Positions 5,641 through 8,050 of a stretch of DNA of 8,050 bases are shown in pieces. Where the stretch lies: contig SLKB01000208.1 of assembly GCA_007134805.1 (NCBI GenBank), positions 1 through 8,050 of the forward strand, written 5' to 3'. The stretch's first letter is position 1. The number at the start of each line of letters is the position of its first letter. The notes beneath the pieces are model-generated. The model was not told where the DNA came from. It made no database searches and saw only the letters and a list, made by a program, of their open reading frames with translations. This stretch comes from Paracoccaceae bacterium. Lineage in GTDB: Bacteria; Pseudomonadota; Alphaproteobacteria; Rhodobacterales; Rhodobacteraceae. The position numbers and the translations under genes were made by a program.

Positions 5641-7002
5641 ATGTCCGACACTGCCCTGACCGCGACCCTCGATTCTGTGACGCGGGATCTGCTTGCTGCT
5701 GCCCGGGCGGCGGGCGCGGACGCCGCCGATGCGGTGGCCATCGAGGAGCGCGCGCTGTCGGTCGATATCCGCAAGGGCGCGCTGGAACATGCCGAACGCG
5801 CCGAGGGGCTCGATATCGGGTTGCGCGTGTTTGTCGGCCAGCGCCAGGCCTGCATCTCGTCCTCCGACACCCGCCCGGAGACTCTGCAGGCCATGGCCGC
5901 GCGTGCTGTCGCGATGGCGCGCGAGGCGCCCGAGGACCAGCATGCAGGCCTCGCAGACCCGCAGCAACTGGCTGCGCGCCGCGATGCCGAGGGGCTCGAG
6001 CTGTTCGATCCGGGCGATGAACTCAGCCCCGAGGTGCTTGCCGAGCACGCACGGCGCGCCGAGGCGGCCGCCCTGGAAGTGCCAGGTGTCGCCCAGGTTC
6101 AGGCCGCATCTGCCGCACAGACACGGCAGTCGATCTGGCTTGCGGCGAGCAATGGCTTTTCCGGCGGCTACATGCGCAGCGGGCATCACCTTTCTTGCGT
6201 CGCGATCAGCGGCGAGGGAACCGGGATGGAGCGGGACTATGCCGCGGAGGGGCGCATCTTCGCTGCCGACCTCCCCAGCCCCGAAGAGATCGGTGCGCTT
6301 GCCGGCGCGCGTACGGCCAGTCGTCAGGGTGCGCGCCGGCCGAAAACCGGCACTTATCCGGTTCTTTTCGATGAGCGCATTGCCGCGAGCCTGATTGGCC
6401 ATCTGTTGAGTGCAATAAACGGCGCGGCAATCGTGCGCGGCTCCAGCTGGTTGCGCGATGCGATGGGCACGCAGGTCCTGCCGCGCGGGCTGAGCCTGCA
6501 TGAGAACCCGTTGCGCCCGCGCAGCAGCGGCAGTCGCCCTTTCGATGCCGAAGGGCTGGGCAGCTACGCTCGTGACCTTGTGTCGGACGGGGTGCTGCAG
6601 GGCTGGGTGCTGGATCTGTCGAGCGCGCGCAAGCTCGGGCTGGCCAGCACGGCGAGCGCATCGCGCGGCACGTCGGGCCCACCGCAGCCGTCAATTTCGA
6701 ACGTGGCGCTGACGCAGGGGCCACACTCGCGCGACGCGCTGATCGCGCAGATGGGCACCGGGCTTCTGGTGACCTCGATGATCGGCTCGACCATCAACCC
6801 CACCACCGGCGATTACTCGCGCGGGGCGAGCGGCTTCTGGGTCGAGAACGGCGAGATGACCTACCCTGTCAATGAATGCACCATCGCCGGCAATCTGCGC
6901 GAGATGCTCTTGCGGATCATTCCGGCCAATGACGCGCGACCGCATCTGAGCCGCGTCGTGCCCTCGCTTCTCGTTGAGGGGATGATCCTTGCGGGCGAGT
7001 GA
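5641..7002 (+). CDS. pmbA: TldD/PmbA family protease subunit TldE (PmbA)
   Basis: This encodes a 453-residue member of the TldD/PmbA family, the TldE-type subunit. In E. coli TldD and TldE form a cytoplasmic heteromeric protease that matures microcin B17 and degrades the antitoxin CcdA; catalytic zinc is held by TldD. No HExxxH zinc motif is present here, which fits TldE rather than TldD. Family signatures include PFDAEG (about 300-305), the SARKLG...SNVAL stretch (328-357), and the C-terminal block GTGLLVTS...NPTTGDYSRGASGFWVENGE, continued by NECTIAGN (372-418). The length is normal for the family. The ATG at 5641 has only a weak purine-rich site (GGGA, 5630-5633) upstream. The 3' end overlaps the next gene by 14 bases, suggesting co-transcription and translational coupling. 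tldD is not in the window and must lie elsewhere if the complex is formed. The local protease substrate is unknown. Confidence 0.93.
   Translation: MSDTALTATLDSVTRDLLAAARAAGADAADAVAIEERALSVDIRKGALEHAERAEGLDIGLRVFVGQRQACISSSDTRPETLQAMAARAVAMAREAPEDQHAGLADPQQLAARRDAEGLELFDPGDELSPEVLAEHARRAEAAALEVPGVAQVQAASAAQTRQSIWLAASNGFSGGYMRSGHHLSCVAISGEGTGMERDYAAEGRIFAADLPSPEEIGALAGARTASRQGARRPKTGTYPVLFDERIAASLIGHLLSAINGAAIVRGSSWLRDAMGTQVLPRGLSLHENPLRPRSSGSRPFDAEGLGSYARDLVSDGVLQGWVLDLSSARKLGLASTASASRGTSGPPQPSISNVALTQGPHSRDALIAQMGTGLLVTSMIGSTINPTTGDYSRGASGFWVENGEMTYPVNECTIAGNLREMLLRIIPANDARPHLSRVVPSLLVEGMILAGE
6976..6981 (+). promoter_or_regulatory. Ribosome binding site for the TTG-started phosphatase
   Basis: GAGGGG lies within the last codons of pmbA, 7 bases before TTG at 6989. 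The reading frame closes upstream at a TGA, and no in-frame ATG or GTG lies near the N-terminus, so this site is the main support for the rare start codon. Confidence 0.6.
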
Positions 7003-7774
7003 CGGCGCGGATCTTGCGCTCCTTGATGCTGCTGCGCGGGCTGCGGGTGAAATCGCGTTGCGCCATTTCGGCGCCGGCCCGCAGGTCTGGGACAAGGGCG
7101 CGGGGCAGGGGCCGGTATCGTCCGCGGATCTGGAGATCGACGCGATGCTGCGCGACCGGCTGATGGGCGCGCGCCCAGACTATGGCTGGCTCTCCGAGGA
7201 GACCGAGGATGATCTTGCCCGCCTGACCCGGCCGCGCGTCTTCGTGATCGATCCGATCGACGGCACCCGCGCCTTCCTCGACGGGCAAGACAGTTTCGCC
7301 CATGCGCTCGCCGTGATCGAGGATGGGCGCGTGGTCTCGGCCGTGGTCTATCTGCCGCGCCTGGGGCTGAGCTATACCGCGCAACGCGGGCAGGGGGCCT
7401 CGCTGAATGGCGCGCCTTTGCAGGTCAGCGCGCGCTATGAGCTGACAGGGGCCAAGGTGCTCGCGTCACGGCTGATTTTTGACACGTCGCACTGGCCGGG
7501 CGGCGTGCCGCTTCTCGATCGCCATTTCCGCCCCTCGCTTGCCTGGCGGATGGCACTTGTCGCGCAAGGCCAGTTCGACGCGATGCTGACCCTGCGGCCG
7601 ACCTGGCATTGGGACACGGCCGCCGGGGCGCTTCTGATCGAAGAAGCCGGCGGCATCGTCACTGCCGCGGACGGCACCGCGCTGCGCTTCAATACCCGCG
7701 ACGCGCAATCGCAGGGGGTGATCGCGGCGGGTGAAACCCTCCACCACGCGCTCATGACCCGACGCGCACCCTGA
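6989..7774 (+). CDS. Inositol monophosphatase superfamily protein, CysQ-like
   Basis: This encodes a 261-residue Mg2+-dependent, lithium-sensitive-type phosphatase. The metal-site motifs are complete: Glu70-Glu71 in WLSEE, Asp88-Pro-Ile-Asp91-Gly-Thr in the DPIDGT box, and Trp208-Asp209 in WDTAAG followed by EEAGG (218-222). Members remove phosphate from inositol phosphates, from 3'-phosphoadenosine 5'-phosphate (PAP), a by-product of sulfate assimilation (CysQ), or from related sugar phosphates. The TRAFLDG segment after the DPIDGT box resembles CysQ-type proteins more than classical SuhB, so PAP phosphatase is my first choice, but substrate assignment within this superfamily from sequence is unsafe. 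The start is TTG at 6989, overlapping the pmbA end by 14 bases and served by GAGGGG 7 bases upstream. It converges on the kinase gene to the right. Confidence 0.88.
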   Translation: MRASDGADLALLDAAARAAGEIALRHFGAGPQVWDKGAGQGPVSSADLEIDAMLRDRLMGARPDYGWLSEETEDDLARLTRPRVFVIDPIDGTRAFLDGQDSFAHALAVIEDGRVVSAVVYLPRLGLSYTAQRGQGASLNGAPLQVSARYELTGAKVLASRLIFDTSHWPGGVPLLDRHFRPSLAWRMALVAQGQFDAMLTLRPTWHWDTAAGALLIEEAGGIVTAADGTALRFNTRDAQSQGVIAAGETLHHALMTRRAP

Positions 7775-7812
7775 CCGGCATCCTGCTGGCGGTTTCGTGG
7801 GCAGCGGGTCAA

Positions 7813-7827
7813 ACGCGCATCGCGCGT
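7813..7827. terminator. Weak hairpin between convergent genes
   Basis: ACGCGC and GCGCGT form a 6-bp stem with a 3-base loop in the 58-bp gap between the phosphatase stop and the kinase stop. On the minus strand the stem is followed by only a short TT, and on the plus strand there is no T-run until GTTT a few bases later. It is a plausible but weak terminator for the kinase gene. Confidence 0.35.
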
Positions 7828-7832
7828 GCCGT

Positions 7833-8050
7833 TTACTCAACGGAAAGCTCGATATCGGCCGCGATACTTTGCGTGAACACCTTGCGCGCATTCTCGAGGT
7901 CGTTGGTCTGCGCCTTTTCGCGCGCCTTGTCCTGCCCCAGCCCGAGACCGACCCAGCGGTCGATGAGGCGGCGCTCAAGCTCAGCAAAGGGGACATTGAG
8001 CGCGATCGTGAGATCGAAGAGCGGGTGCAACTCTGTCCAGGGGGCTTCAT
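7833..8050 (-). CDS. P-loop sugar/nucleoside-kinase-like protein, 3' end only
   Basis: Only the last 71 codons are in the window; the frame is open to the right edge and the true start lies beyond base 8050. The segment reads EAPWTELHPLFDLTIALNV, then ERRLIDRWVGLGL, then NDLENARKV, ending in SVE with a TAA stop at 7833-7835. This pattern (W..L..LFD, RL..RW...G, ND..NA..V) is the C-terminal part of the uridine kinase/pantothenate kinase-like family that includes YggC and rhizobial FrcK, the kinase linked to a fructose ABC transporter. The ATP-binding P-loop would be in the missing N-terminal part. A TTG at 8030 is not the start, because the conserved sequence continues upstream of it. Family placement is from memory of the motif; the substrate is unknown. 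Confidence 0.65.
   Translation of the reverse strand, partial: EAPWTELHPLFDLTIALNVPFAELERRLIDRWVGLGLGQDKAREKAQTNDLENARKVFTQSIAADIELSVE

Noticed and set aside
5623..6501. Open frame of 292 codons on the minus strand over pmbA
   Set aside because: pmbA has conserved family motifs over the same bases. The minus-strand frame has no recognisable domain.

Overview
The window looks like a GC-rich alphaproteobacterium, most likely of the Rhodobacteraceae. This is judged from the class I polyhydroxyalkanoate (PHA) locus with phaZ divergent from phaC-phaP, from repeated CTGC-N3-GCAG operators of the type bound by PhaR in Paracoccus and Rhodobacter, and from the neighbouring pmbA (tldE) and CysQ-like genes. 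No RNA gene, insertion sequence, CRISPR array, origin or prophage signature is visible, and no stretch above about 200 bases lacks a gene.

Left part (1-3886), PHA storage. On the minus strand, phaC (PHA synthase) is followed by phaP (granule-coating phasin). phaZ (intracellular PHB depolymerase) starts divergently on the plus strand. Together they make the polymer, coat the granule and remobilise it. The phaP upstream region carries three perfect CTGC-N3-GCAG sites, one of them between a plausible -35 and -10. A similar TGC-N3-GCA element lies in the spacer of a candidate phaC promoter. The regulator gene phaR is not in the window; by usual synteny it would lie to the left of base 1.

Middle (3895-5467), a secreted esterase. 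A gene for a tannase/feruloyl-esterase family protein with a signal peptide converges on phaZ. A perfect 11-bp hairpin separates the two. The gene has no obvious link to PHA metabolism and appears to be a separate transcription unit, probably acting on ester-linked aromatic compounds outside the cytoplasm.

Right part (5641-8050), housekeeping. pmbA/tldE, the subunit of the TldD/TldE protease without the zinc motif, overlaps the start of an inositol-monophosphatase superfamily gene (CysQ-like), and the two probably form an operon. Converging on them is the 3' end of a P-loop sugar/nucleoside-kinase-like gene that continues past the right edge.

Overall the region is well-known metabolism. The regulatory DNA around phaP and between phaC and phaZ is the part most worth examining. 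I do not see an undescribed multi-gene system here.
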